Below are positions 45,013-55,125 of a DNA stretch of 64,000 bases, in pieces (position 1 is the first letter of the stretch; each line of letters begins with the position of its first letter). The notes under the pieces were generated by a model that saw only the letters and a program-made list of their open reading frames with translations, was not told the origin of the DNA and did not search any database. Location: positions 883,001 through 947,000 of the forward strand of contig CM055311.2 of assembly GCA_029255685.2 (NCBI GenBank). The letters run 5' to 3'. This DNA is from Silene conica. Taxonomy: Eukaryota > Streptophyta > Magnoliopsida > Caryophyllales > Caryophyllaceae. The position numbers were made by a program, and so were the translations under genes.

Positions 45013-45951
45013 ATGGCAACCAACACTCCACCTCTCACTAACGTATCATGGTTTCGATCCTTTATGGATCGTTGCAAACTCGATAAGCATGGTTCAAACT
45101 TTAAGGATTGAGATGCGCAATTACTTTTGGCCGCTCTAGGTGACGATAAGAGTCGTTACCTATCCGAAGCCGCTCCTCCCGCTCCAACCGCTCGTTCCGC
45201 GGTCGGAACTCGTGAGGCCTATGAAGACTACATGAAAGAGTCCTCCGCTCTTAAAAATGTGCTCATCTTCTCCATGAAGCCGGATATCCAAAGGAGTATG
45301 ATTAAGTTGACCACATCGTATGAAATATACACCAAGCTTGCGACCATATTTTCGCAAACTCCAAGGGTGATTCAATATGAGGCGGCTTCCGCCTTCTTTG
45401 ACATAACATTCAAGGAAGGGCAAAAGATAAGCCCTCATGTGCTCAAACTCGTTGAGCTCGCGGAGACTCTAAAAGCTCAAGATGTTGATGTTCCCGACTC
45501 TCTTATCATTGACCGAGTTCTTCACTCGCTCAATAAGGTTAAGGCGTATGCTCAATTCCGGGTGAATTTCAATATGCGAAACCAAGAGACCACGTTGGAA
45601 AAGTTGCATAAGATGCTCGTCCAAGCCGAAAGGGACATGGGACTTCATGAAAGTTCCACCAAAGATGTTTTGAACATCGAAAAGAAAAGGAAAACGAGCT
45701 TCAAGAGGAATGCCTCTAAAGGCAAGGGCAAGAAAACGTTCAAGCCCAAGGCGACCAAAGAAAAGACCTTTTCGAAAGGCGCTTCCACCTCGTCTTCAAA
45801 AGAGCAAGACAAGTGCCATTATTGCACGAGGATCGGTCATTGGAAGCGAAATTGCCCCAAATACTTAAGTGATCTCAAAAATGGGAAGGCAACCGCCGTA
45901 GGTAATAATAATTCTCGTTTAAATTCATGTCATTTATCAACTTATGTATAA
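45013..45951 (+). pseudogene. Copia gag region of E
   Basis: Encodes a Copia-type gag (UBN2-like family): helical core with words such as DAQLLLAALGDD, KPDIQRSMIKLTTSYEIYTK, FFDITFKEGQKISPHVLKLV and QAERDMGLHE, a lysine-rich stretch and a CCHC zinc knuckle CHYCTRIGHWKRNC. The longest open stretch is 45127-45951. It is followed by noncoding sequence rather than protease or integrase. Confidence 0.8.
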
Positions 45952-48315
45952 TGATACAAATGTGTTGATATTTACCCTTTTTAATTGTTTTAAAGGGGCG
46001 CCTCCTAATAATGATAAGGGCAAAGAGAAGGAAGTTTGAAGTTCCTTACTTGGATGGCTATGGTAGCATCCAAATTGATCGAAGACTTGAAGAGCTAGCC
46101 TCTAATTTTCATATCATCTTCTTTCATATTTTGCATTTATTTATGGAACAATTTATTTTCTTGTAAGACAAGGATTAAAATCCTAAAACAATGGTTGTAG
46201 TTTTGGATATTGGTGACTTGGTTTTCAACCCGAGTCACTACTTTTGTTCTTAATCAATGTTTTGATTTCTCAAATAAATTGCATACCTTGTTTAAACATG
46301 AATAATAGTGATTTTATCACGCAACAAACTATTGATACGATCAATATAATATAATCAAAGAGTTGATTAAAACGGAGAACTACACCCCATGAGATAAATT
46401 CAATCAAAATGAGACTATATCAGTTCATTATAAGATTTTCATTTTAAGTGAAAATGAGAATGTATTCATCACACCTATTAAACTTCAAACATTCAGATAC
46501 ATTGGTTAATCGAAATAGCTATCCTTAAACGAATAAAGGTTATTGTTAGAAGGATAGAGTGGGAGAAAATATTTCGCTCCAAACCAATGATGAAAATAAA
46601 GGAAGGATCTTAGAGAAGATTCCTTACTTGGGAGTCTTAAGAAGAGCCCTAAATAATTTGAAGAAACTACAAGAGGACACTGAAGAAACTACGGGAGGAC
46701 ACTCGAAGAAAGCTTCTTTATGTTCATTGTTTCATAGAGAGGAAACATGAAACCCCGTATGAAATCGGTAGGAAAACGGTTCCTTAATAAATGATTTTTC
46801 TAAGTTTATAAGATAAAAGAGAAGAAATCATCTCAATCCTCTCAAGTTAGTTATAAAGAAATTATCATGTCATTTACGTCTCGAGGAAACGAAGACATGA
46901 TAAGAAGGTAATGATTGATTGAATGGAAACAGATCACTATAGGGATAGTGATAGTGATAATGATTCGAGTAATAGTTTAACATGCGTGAAATGAAAGGTT
47001 CATTTAAGATATCGAGAGATATTGATTTTAGTGGGAGCGATTTTCATTAAAAGAATTAAGCCTACCATTTAGAGAGAATGGGTGATTCTTTAAGGTGTAA
47101 AGAATAAGAGGTTTTCAATTCTAGATGATCAAATAATTTATATCATAAGATGATGGAGCTTACGGGAAGGTTTATTATATGGATAATAAAAGGTCGCCCA
47201 CTAGAAGTTAGAATGGTTGGATACTTATTCATAACGATGAATGAAACCATTATCAAATAGCCAAGATGAGTGAAAATTATTAAGAATGATGAAATCATAA
47301 ATAAACTACAATATAGATTTCAGTACATAAGTGACTGTAGAGAGTGACTTTTAATCCCTCCAGTATATCGATACGTCACAAGTTATAAGATAACAGTGGG
47401 AGCTTTCCTTAGGAAAGGAAACTCAAAATCTAGAAAGAGTTCTAGATATGTACTCAAATAGGATCATATTATACGAGATAATATGAGAATGAAGGAGACA
47501 AAAATTTGTAAGTTTTGCAATCATGAATAAAAGGTTTATTCGCAAAACACTAATACAAATAGATGATTGTGCATCAAATGCAATATAATAGTATTGACTA
47601 TTGTTGCATGACAACATCATTTGAGTTATAATTAACTCAAAGTAAAAGATACTTTGTCAGAATCCAAATGGGTTGTATGAGACAATATTGAACCCCATAA
47701 GTGAACTGGATTGACTTAGTATAGCCCCTAGCCGCTTACATGAGGTGACGTCTCAAAGCGACTAGAGTGTGAGGCGATTGATGGCAAGTTCAAGTGCCAT
47801 AGAGTCATATGTGATGACTAGTCGATCACATAGGCAGACTGCAAGAGGCACTTTATCGGGCAATGTGACCGCTTATAGAGTTCTGGAAATTTTATAGCCG
47901 GGTCGTGGCGAGAGCTGCTATAGTATTCTTGTGAGTCAATTCTTAGACTAAAGACTACTCTCCCAAGATGGTACAGTTTAGGCATAACTTTGATCCATTC
48001 TCTACGACTTTTCGTAACTGGAGTCAAATGGGATTGTTTTGGGTTGTGACTGACTGTGACTAGTTGAAGGAAGTAGTGCGATAGAAATTGTCCACCCCTT
48101 GTCAGGGTTGTTCAAATCTCAGGGCCACTCGAGGAGAAGTTAACTGGAAATGCGTGGCCACGCTCGGAAGGTATCTATGGTAGATAATTCCGGTCAAACA
48201 GTTATTCTCCAGATCGAGGAAACCACTCATGATATGATCAAATGCAAGTACGACCTCAGAGAGACATCTTGCATTGAGTGCGAGATTGTAATAGGACAAG
48301 AGAATTGGTGACGCA
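45952..48315 (+). other. 3' noncoding region of E
   Basis: No coding support. The last ~700 bp (about 47640-48340) is clearly homologous to H (60123-60955) and to the internal part of G (62244-63360), with shared words GAGGTGACGTCTCA, GCGATTGATGGC, TGACTAGTCGATCAC and a small ATGGCA...TGCCAT hairpin. Confidence 0.7.
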
Positions 48316-48340
48316 CACTTGTCGAGGACAAGTGGGAGAT
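48316..48340 (+). promoter_or_regulatory. Hairpin and polypurine tract of E
   Basis: Perfect 8-bp stem CACTTGTC / GACAAGTG with 3-base loop GAG (48316-48334) running straight into GGGAGAT and the 3' LTR at 48341. The stem overlaps the AAGTGGGAGAT polypurine tract. Confidence 0.78.
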
Positions 48341-48600
48341 TGTTGGGAAGTGTGTCCTCAACAATAGTGCGATCACGTAATTAAATCTCATAACGAGAAT
48401 GCGCAAGGGATGATACGATTTTATATTAGTCAACTGACCAACATTAATCGGTAATGATTGGCTAGCTAGAGTTTGACATTACTGTCGTATGACGGTGATG
48501 GTCAGTTGATCCCTTTAGGTCACACCTTTAGGACAATTCCCTTAATTAATAAAGTGATCAAATGTATATTGATACGATTTGATCATATTCCTTAAACTCG

Positions 48601-50152
48601 TGATACGTGTCTATTTTATGATGTTTTACATCTATTTTTACACGTATTTGGTCGCTCATTTACTATGTTTTAGCCTTTATTTCCCACAAATTGTGTACTT
48701 TCGTATTTTTATGCATTTTTGCAGATTTATGCGGAAAAGAAGCAATTTAGCACCAAATTCGTATCCTCAAGTCTTTTGCTTAATTAAGGAATAAATGGAA
48801 AGTCAACTGGAGTCAAAATCAAGTACCAAAAGTCAAACCAAGAGGAAACCCGAAGACTCCCCAGAGGAAGCGGTCGACCGACCACCCAAACGGGTCGGCC
48901 GACCAGGCCTGATTTTCATGAAGCCCAATTTCCAAGAAAGGCCGGAAATAAGAGAAGTCCAACAAGAAGCGGTCGACCGACCAGCTAAACGGGTCGGCCG
49001 ACCAGAACGAAGCCCATGCGAGTCTTTTTCGGAAATAAAGTAGAATTAGAATCTTTAGGAAACTCTTAGTTTTTACCCTATATAAACTAATCTTGTGATT
49101 AGGGTTTTGCATCTTTGATCTATCGAATACACCATCTTTTTACTATCTAAAGTCTCATCATATATTTTTAGTTTTGCAATCTTTCAATAGTTCCCAAGTA
49201 TTCAATAAAGTTGATTCCGTTCTACCTTAATTCCAATTGTGGTAATTCTTCTTTGATCTAGTTTCATTATTGTTCTTATTGCTTTTATTACAATTGTTAA
49301 ATTAGAACCTCAAGCCTTATTGAATCTTGCATGTTTAGATTAATTACTATGTTCTTCATGTTTATTCCCAACTTTATATTCGTCTTAACAGTTATGAGTA
49401 ACTAATTTTCATATGTTAGGATGTAGGGAATAATATGCATATGTAAATAAAATCCGAAAAACCCGACCTGTAGCAGGACCCCGGTCGGCCGACTGGAATA
49501 GTCGGTCGGTCGACCGAGGCCGTGGTCGGCCGACTGGAGTAGCCGGTCGGTCGACCACTCGCGTCTGTTTTCTTATTTCGTCTTTTCTTATAAATTTTAA
49601 TATCCTGCAATGAGACCAATAGGAGACTTGTAGGATGTTAGTAATGACCTACCCAAGATTGAAAGATACGGGAAGGGCATTGGTTTACACCTTAAGACGG
49701 ATAGGTTACTCAAGGCTGAAAGGTATGTAACCTGGGATTTAGGAATCACCCTTATTGTTGACACCCAATAATTGTGAGACCTAGGAACTAATAGCATAGG
49801 CCGAAAGGAGCTATTAGGTAGCATAGACCTAAAAAGATATGTTACACCCCCCTTACGCGACTGCAATACATGTTGACCTTAGGATTTACTTTACCTTAGC
49901 TATTTATTATCCGAACATCCTAGCATCCTCTTTTATTATATTTTATTCTCATCTTTTAATTCTTGTCTTATTTTAATCTTCTCTTTAGATATAGTAATCA
50001 ACCAATCAACCCCCAATTTTGTTACCTTTAAACATTAACATTAAGACAATAAACATTCCCCACCTCCTTGTGGTTCGACCCTGACTTTCACTATCTAGTT
50101 GTTTAAGTTAGGAATATAAATTTATCTTTGGTACCCTCAACGACGGGCATCA
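48601..50152 (+). repeat. 5' LTR of D
   Basis: TGATACGTG...GGCATCA. TATA box TATATAAA at 49079-49086, then a telo-box-like TTAGGGTTTT. Dyad units at 48872-48904 and 48971-49003 (upstream of TATA) and 49483-49515 and 49524-49556 (downstream). Confidence 0.93.
48872..49003. repeat. GGTCGACC dyad units upstream of the D promoter
   Basis: Two units, each with arm GGTCGACCGACC, a 9-bp spacer and arm GGTCGGCCGACC (itself a perfect palindrome). Arm starts are exactly 21 bp apart (48872/48893, 48971/48992). The spacers differ in sequence but share the ending AAACG. Confidence 0.9.
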
Positions 50153-50157
50153 AATTT

Positions 50158-50175
50158 TGGCGCCGTTGCCGGGGA
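50158..50175 (+). promoter_or_regulatory. Primer binding site of D (tRNA-Asp type)
   Basis: TGGCGCCGTTGCCGGGGA, five bases after the LTR. Confidence 0.9.
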
Positions 50176-50275
50176 GGTGACGCCAGTGTTTATTGTTTTT
50201 TGTTTTTGTTTCTCTTTGTTTAAGGAACTTTTTGTTCCTTAAACCTTCTCACCCTTTTTCTTGTAGTTTCCTCTT

Positions 50276-53146
50276 ATGCGCAGGTCAGTTCAAGGAGAAC
50301 TCCTACCACTTGATCTCGAAATTGAGAGGACTCTTAGGGAAAGAAGAAAGCAACTTCTAGCAAATCAGGAAGGAGGTTCACCATCTTCCTTATTTCAAGA
50401 AGACCTTTTCGAGTTACCACCATCTTCACCAAAAACACCACCTTCGCAACCAAATTCACCCATCAATCCGCTTTCACCAAAAACACCATCTTTTACCCAC
50501 TTTCCAGTTTTTCCTAAAGAAGAAGATAATATGGCAGAAGAAGCTACTATTGCCAGTCACTCTATGCCTCAGGCAAAGGACCTATACAAAGGGTTCACTT
50601 TACCTGCAGGTACTGGGAAGCCATTCGAGGCCAAGCCTGCCTATATAACTATGGTTGAAAGAAACCAATTTGGAGGCTCGGCCAATGAGGATGCTGCTAA
50701 GCATATTGAAATCTTCACAGATTACATATGCTCTATAGCACCCCCAGAAGGAGTGACGCAGGACCAGATTAAACAGACCATGTTTATCTTCTCCCTTAGG
50801 GACTCTGCGAGAGAATGGTACAGAGACCTTGACCGCACTGCTGCGGGAGTTACAGATTGGAACACCTTAGCCCTAGCTTTCTACAGGAAATATTACTCTG
50901 CATCAAAGACAAATGCTTTAAGAGCGCAGATCACCAATTTCAAGCAAGGTCCCAATGAAGACTTTAGCGAGGCGCGGGACAGGTTCAAGAGACTTGTTCG
51001 ATCCATACCACATCACGGATTCGAACAATGGTTTCTTTGCAACCAGTTCTACAATGGCCTCTATGATGACAACAGGGCCTACTTAGATGCTGCAGCTAAT
51101 GGAAGATTCCAGGATAATTCAGGAGAGACTAAGGGTCTCAAGTTAATAGAAGATGTTGCTGTGCACCGCGCTGAGCATGGTACTTCCAGAGGAAATCAGA
51201 GAAAATCTGAGTACAACCTGTCAGCAATTGAGGCCTTGACGGCCAAGTTAGAAAAATTTGAAGCTGCAGGAAAGCTCGATCTAGGGAGTGGAAGCAAGGG
51301 AGGAATTTACCAGGTGAACGCCGTTCAGGACGGACCCTTTGCTTGTGAGAGGTGCGGTGGAGAAGGGCATGTGTCAAAGTTCTGTACTTCATCTAATGAA
51401 ACATGTGCCGCTTTTCAGCATTACCGTGGGAACAATTTCTATGATCCAAATAATAACAATGTCCATCCCAACTTAAGGTGGACAAGCCAGAATGTTCAAA
51501 ACCCACAACATATGCAACCTCAGCAAAATTCCACATATGTACCCCCACATAAACAAAATTTCCAAAGACCACCTTTCAACCCTCAACCACCTTCCAATCC
51601 ACCACCCAACACAGATGCTCTTATCCAAAATCTTATTGGGTTGGTTCAGAAGGAGTCGCAGGCTAGAGAGGCAGGGATGAAGATGTTGGAGTCCCAGATT
51701 GCTCAGATTGCGAGCAAGAATGATACTAGGGCTCCGGGTCAACTTCCGACCAAACCAGACCAGAAGAAGGAGACTCTAAACGTCGTAACCCTGCGAAGTG
51801 GAGCTAAGGTGGGGGCTGAGAAAGAAAAAACAGCGAGTAGCAGCAAAGTCGGTCGACCGACCGAAGAATTTGGTCGACCGACCGCGGAGCAGGATCCGAA
51901 ATTATCAGCTGAACAGGAGACTGGTCGACCGACCGAGGATACTGGTCGACCGACCACCGAAGCAGAATCTGAAGTTCCCTTTCGTCCAGAATTGCCGAAT
52001 AACTTACGGGATTTTCTTTTCAGGGGTGACAAGACCCCCAGATTTTTAAAAAGGGCTGCAAATACGGAGTCTTCAGCTGCTCCTTTCCCGGAAAGACTCG
52101 TACCTTCAAAGGAACAGGTATCTTTTGATAAATTTAAAGATGTAATTCGTTCATTAAATGTTCAAGTTTCATTTTTAGAATTAGTTCAACAAGTTCCTTC
52201 TTATCTAAAATTCATGAGACAGCTTTTGTCAAGAAAGAGGTCTCTAGAAAAGGTTGAGTCGGTGGCTCTCACTGAAGAGTCATCTAGCTTTTTAACACAT
52301 GTCATTGCCCCTCATAAATTAGAAGACCCTGGAAGTTTTTCTGTCCCCTGTAATATAGGAACCTTCCCAGTTAAAAAGGCTTTATGCGATTTAGGTGCTA
52401 GTATAAGTGTCATGCCCCTAAGCGTTGCCTTAAAACTAGGGATGACCGAATTTGCAGTGACCAGTATGACGGTCCAGATGGCTGATCGCACATCAATGGA
52501 ACCTGTAGGGGTGTTAGAAAACATCCCTGTGCGTATTGACAGGTTTTTCTTCCCAGTAGACTTTGTTGTTTTGGACATCCCAGAGGATGCCCATATACCC
52601 ATCATTCTAGGAAGACCCTTTCTTCACACTGCAGGTGCCATTATAGATGTAGGCACTGGAACTCTAACCTTCAAAGTAGGCAAACACTCTATCATCTATG
52701 GCCTATCCTATAGGAAGAAGGATGCTATGACCCCTATCACATGTAATGCTATCACTTCTGAGAAGAAGTATGAGGTCATCACTACTTCTCCACCTTTATT
52801 ACCTGTTCCTGTATCTGTTTTTACACCTCCGCCCCAGATTGGGAGCAGTAGGGAGGACACTTTTGCTATGACTATTGCAGGGATTGGTTTGGGGAAACCC
52901 AAGGAGAAGGAAGTCATCATCCAGAGAGGAGGAATGGGATGCCTGAGCTATGAAGAGGATGAGGATCCAGACGTCGTGGATCGAGAGGAGAAAAAGAAGA
53001 GGAGGCAGGCTCAAGAAGAGAGACCGTCGCATATGCTTTGCGATGGAGGAAAGAAGAGGTGTTTTGCCACTGAAGCAAAAACTGTGGAGACTACGGCGTG
53101 CCGTCAGAAGCCGTGGTCGGATATTTTCCGCATCTTCAGCGGATAG
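50276..53146 (+). CDS. Gag-protease polyprotein of D
   Basis: Open 956-residue frame. N-terminal Ser/Pro-rich region (residues ~35-80), gag core ~120-290 (AKHIEIFTDYICSIAPPEGV, WNTLALAFYRKYY, LRAQITNFKQ, VRSIPHHGFEQWFLCNQFYN), zinc knuckle CERCGGEGHVSKFC near residue 360, a Pro/Asn/Gln-rich stretch, and a linker near residues 520-565 with repeated GRPTEE/GRPTED motifs encoded by GGTCGACC dyads. The retropepsin domain has active site ALCDLGASISVMPLSVALKL and IILGRPFLHTAGAIIDV. The C terminus is basic (EEKKKRRQ). Family role: particle formation, RNA binding and polyprotein cleavage. It ends without continuing into RT. Confidence 0.9.
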   Translation: MRRSVQGELLPLDLEIERTLRERRKQLLANQEGGSPSSLFQEDLFELPPSSPKTPPSQPNSPINPLSPKTPSFTHFPVFPKEEDNMAEEATIASHSMPQAKDLYKGFTLPAGTGKPFEAKPAYITMVERNQFGGSANEDAAKHIEIFTDYICSIAPPEGVTQDQIKQTMFIFSLRDSAREWYRDLDRTAAGVTDWNTLALAFYRKYYSASKTNALRAQITNFKQGPNEDFSEARDRFKRLVRSIPHHGFEQWFLCNQFYNGLYDDNRAYLDAAANGRFQDNSGETKGLKLIEDVAVHRAEHGTSRGNQRKSEYNLSAIEALTAKLEKFEAAGKLDLGSGSKGGIYQVNAVQDGPFACERCGGEGHVSKFCTSSNETCAAFQHYRGNNFYDPNNNNVHPNLRWTSQNVQNPQHMQPQQNSTYVPPHKQNFQRPPFNPQPPSNPPPNTDALIQNLIGLVQKESQAREAGMKMLESQIAQIASKNDTRAPGQLPTKPDQKKETLNVVTLRSGAKVGAEKEKTASSSKVGRPTEEFGRPTAEQDPKLSAEQETGRPTEDTGRPTTEAESEVPFRPELPNNLRDFLFRGDKTPRFLKRAANTESSAAPFPERLVPSKEQVSFDKFKDVIRSLNVQVSFLELVQQVPSYLKFMRQLLSRKRSLEKVESVALTEESSSFLTHVIAPHKLEDPGSFSVPCNIGTFPVKKALCDLGASISVMPLSVALKLGMTEFAVTSMTVQMADRTSMEPVGVLENIPVRIDRFFFPVDFVVLDIPEDAHIPIILGRPFLHTAGAIIDVGTGTLTFKVGKHSIIYGLSYRKKDAMTPITCNAITSEKKYEVITTSPPLLPVPVSVFTPPPQIGSSREDTFAMTIAGIGLGKPKEKEVIIQRGGMGCLSYEEDEDPDVVDREEKKKRRQAQEERPSHMLCDGGKKRCFATEAKTVETTACRQKPWSDIFRIFSG
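51851..51955. repeat. GGTCGACC dyad units inside the D coding frame
   Basis: Units at 51851/51872 and 51923/51944, again arms of 12 bp with 9-bp spacers and a 21-bp offset. In frame this is exactly seven codons, so each arm encodes GRPT. Confidence 0.88.
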
Positions 53147-55088
53147 TTGTTTTTAAATTACAGTTTTATATTAAGACTATTTATTTTATGTTGTGTGAAA
53201 CTTTTTAGTTCGGTTTGCTAGTAGTTAAGACTTTTAAAATCGTTTTGGCATCTCGCGCATTGTTGGGCACACATATTTTCTTGCTTTTTCAGGATTTCCG
53301 AAGAAAAGAAGACCTCCAGGACTCAGCTGGTCGACCGACCAGAATCATCAGTCGGTCGACCAGACGCGCTGTTTCGCAGAATTTTCCGCTGTTCACAGGA
53401 GGTCGATCGACCAGAAACACCGGTCGGTCGACCTACTGTCCGCTGCAAACTTTCGTTTCTTCCTTGGAAATCATGTAACCATCTTGGATACTTGAGTGGC
53501 ACTGCTGGCCACCAAAACCTCCCAGCTTACGCTGGTTTGGGGAGGTTTTTCTCTTACATCTTTTAACCCAGTGAGTTCTTTCCAGTTTTTCCTTAGTTTT
53601 TATTTCTTTGCATCTTTCCTTTAATTTTCTGAAACCTTTACTTAGGCTAATGCACAATGGGGACATTGTGCGGGTTGGTTTGGGGAATGGTTTCGTGTTA
53701 CATGCATTGCATTTTGTCACACGTTTATTGCATTTCTGTCTTGCATCGTTCTTTTCTTTATTTTCCTTATATATATACAAAAATCCAAAAAAAAATTAAA
53801 AAAATTCAAAAATTCAAAAAAATGCACGTTTATTTTAGCATATAGGTCGAGTCGGAACGAAAGTATTTCAAGGATGATTTTGCTTTCTTACATGTTTATG
53901 CCTTTATCTTGCCTTGTCAACTTGTTTTAGTATAAGAGTCTTTTGCATATCTACGAGTTTTTGTCAATTTGTATATCTTGAGACTTGACTTATACCTTGG
54001 CAACCTACTATACATTCTGATTTTTAGAGCCTTATTCCTGGTTTCATTATTAAACCGGTTGTCTAGGATGTGAGTAGTACTCCCCTTGGAACATGTTACA
54101 TCAATATGCATAAACATGAGCTTGAATTGCTATATACTTGTTTTACTTTCTCGTTTTGTGAGTCTTGATACTTGCATTTGGGATCCCTTTTCTCATATTT
54201 ACCCATAAGCTTCACATAGCCAAAATTGCCTTTTTATTCCCCCAAAACTACATCCCATACTTAGCCTACCCTTCCAAGCTAGTATTTGTGGTCATTGGAT
54301 TTTTTTTGAGGCATCTTGGTTTGTAAGCTATCATAAGCAAAAAGAGAAAAGAAAGAAAGCAAGAAAAGAAAAAGAACAGAAAATTCAAAGAAAGAAAGAA
54401 AAGAAAAAACGAAAAAAATCCAGAAAATACGAAAGTCAGTCGACCGACCGCATATACAGGTCGGCCGACCAATTGGCACCATCAGAAAAAAATTTCGTTT
54501 CAAGAAATTCATTTCTTTTATTTGTTATCACTCCCGTACTTCATTCAAAATATTTGGGAGTCCTTTCTTATTTAATGTGAGAGTTGTGCCACAAGAAAAG
54601 GCACTTTCTTAATATCAAAAAGTTGTGAAATATGTTATTGGGAATCGGTTTTACTAGCTTGGCTACTAACCCCACAAATCCAAAAAACATCTTAACCACT
54701 TTTACCTTTTACCTCACATATCTTTCGTACCTCATTTGCATGTATCTGGGTCACTTAAATGAGATTGTTATACAAAGTTGTAGAATTCCTGTTCATGTTA
54801 GATTGCAGGCATGTTTCCATGGGTCGCAGTTAGGTGAGTGTCTCTACAAAATTACTTCTTTCTATCTTTTACATATACTCACCCTTTGCTTCATGAGTGT
54901 CTCGAGCGTACCGCGAGAGTCCATGGTATAAGTCTCTATAGTCTTTATGTTTTCAAGTTTGACAACCCTATAACTCGTTTGCATGATTTGAATATTCTCT
55001 CATTTTGTTCTTGGCATTGGTTTAGGCTTACATGTAAATTTTGCTCTGAGATTGAAATCGTTCCATTAGTTAAGATCGAGTCTATTTC
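53147..55088 (+). other. 3' noncoding region of D
   Basis: Contains three dyad units (53329/53350, 53401/53422, 54438/54459, all 21-bp offsets), hairpin modules at 53522-53545 and 53652-53690, an A-rich tract (53780-53822) and a purine-rich run (54338-54430). Collinear with C 16068-18059. No coding support. Confidence 0.72.
53522..53690 (+). promoter_or_regulatory. Two internal hairpin plus G-rich tract modules in D
   Basis: CCAGC, loop TTAC, GCTGG (53522-53535) followed by TTTGGGGAGG; and an 8-bp stem GCACAATG / CATTGTGC with GGGA loop (53652-53671) followed by GGGTTGGTTTGGGGAATGG. Same order and spacing as in C. Confidence 0.7.
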
Positions 55089-55125
55089 TTGCTTGAGGGC
55101 AAGCAAGGGTTTGGTTTGGGGAATT
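55089..55125 (+). promoter_or_regulatory. Terminal hairpin and polypurine tract of D
   Basis: Stem TTGCTTG / CAAGCAA with AGGG loop (55089-55106), then GGGTTTGGTTTGGGGAATT and the LTR at 55126. Confidence 0.76.

Noticed and set aside
48872-48904. Tyrosine-recombinase site resembling loxP/FRT (inverted arms around an 8-9-bp spacer)
   Set aside because: The geometry is similar, but no recombinase gene is present, the arms are internally palindromic and spacers are not conserved; kept only as an analogy.
48795-49043. 82-codon frame with VDRPPKRVGRP repeats, present in both D LTRs (also 55320-55568)
   Set aside because: It lies upstream of the LTR TATA box and its repeats simply translate the dyad units; no homology or start context supports a gene.
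48872-54470. CRISPR-like array (repeats with variable spacers)
   Set aside because: Plant nuclear context, irregular distances between units, unit copies inside a gag frame, no cas-like genes.
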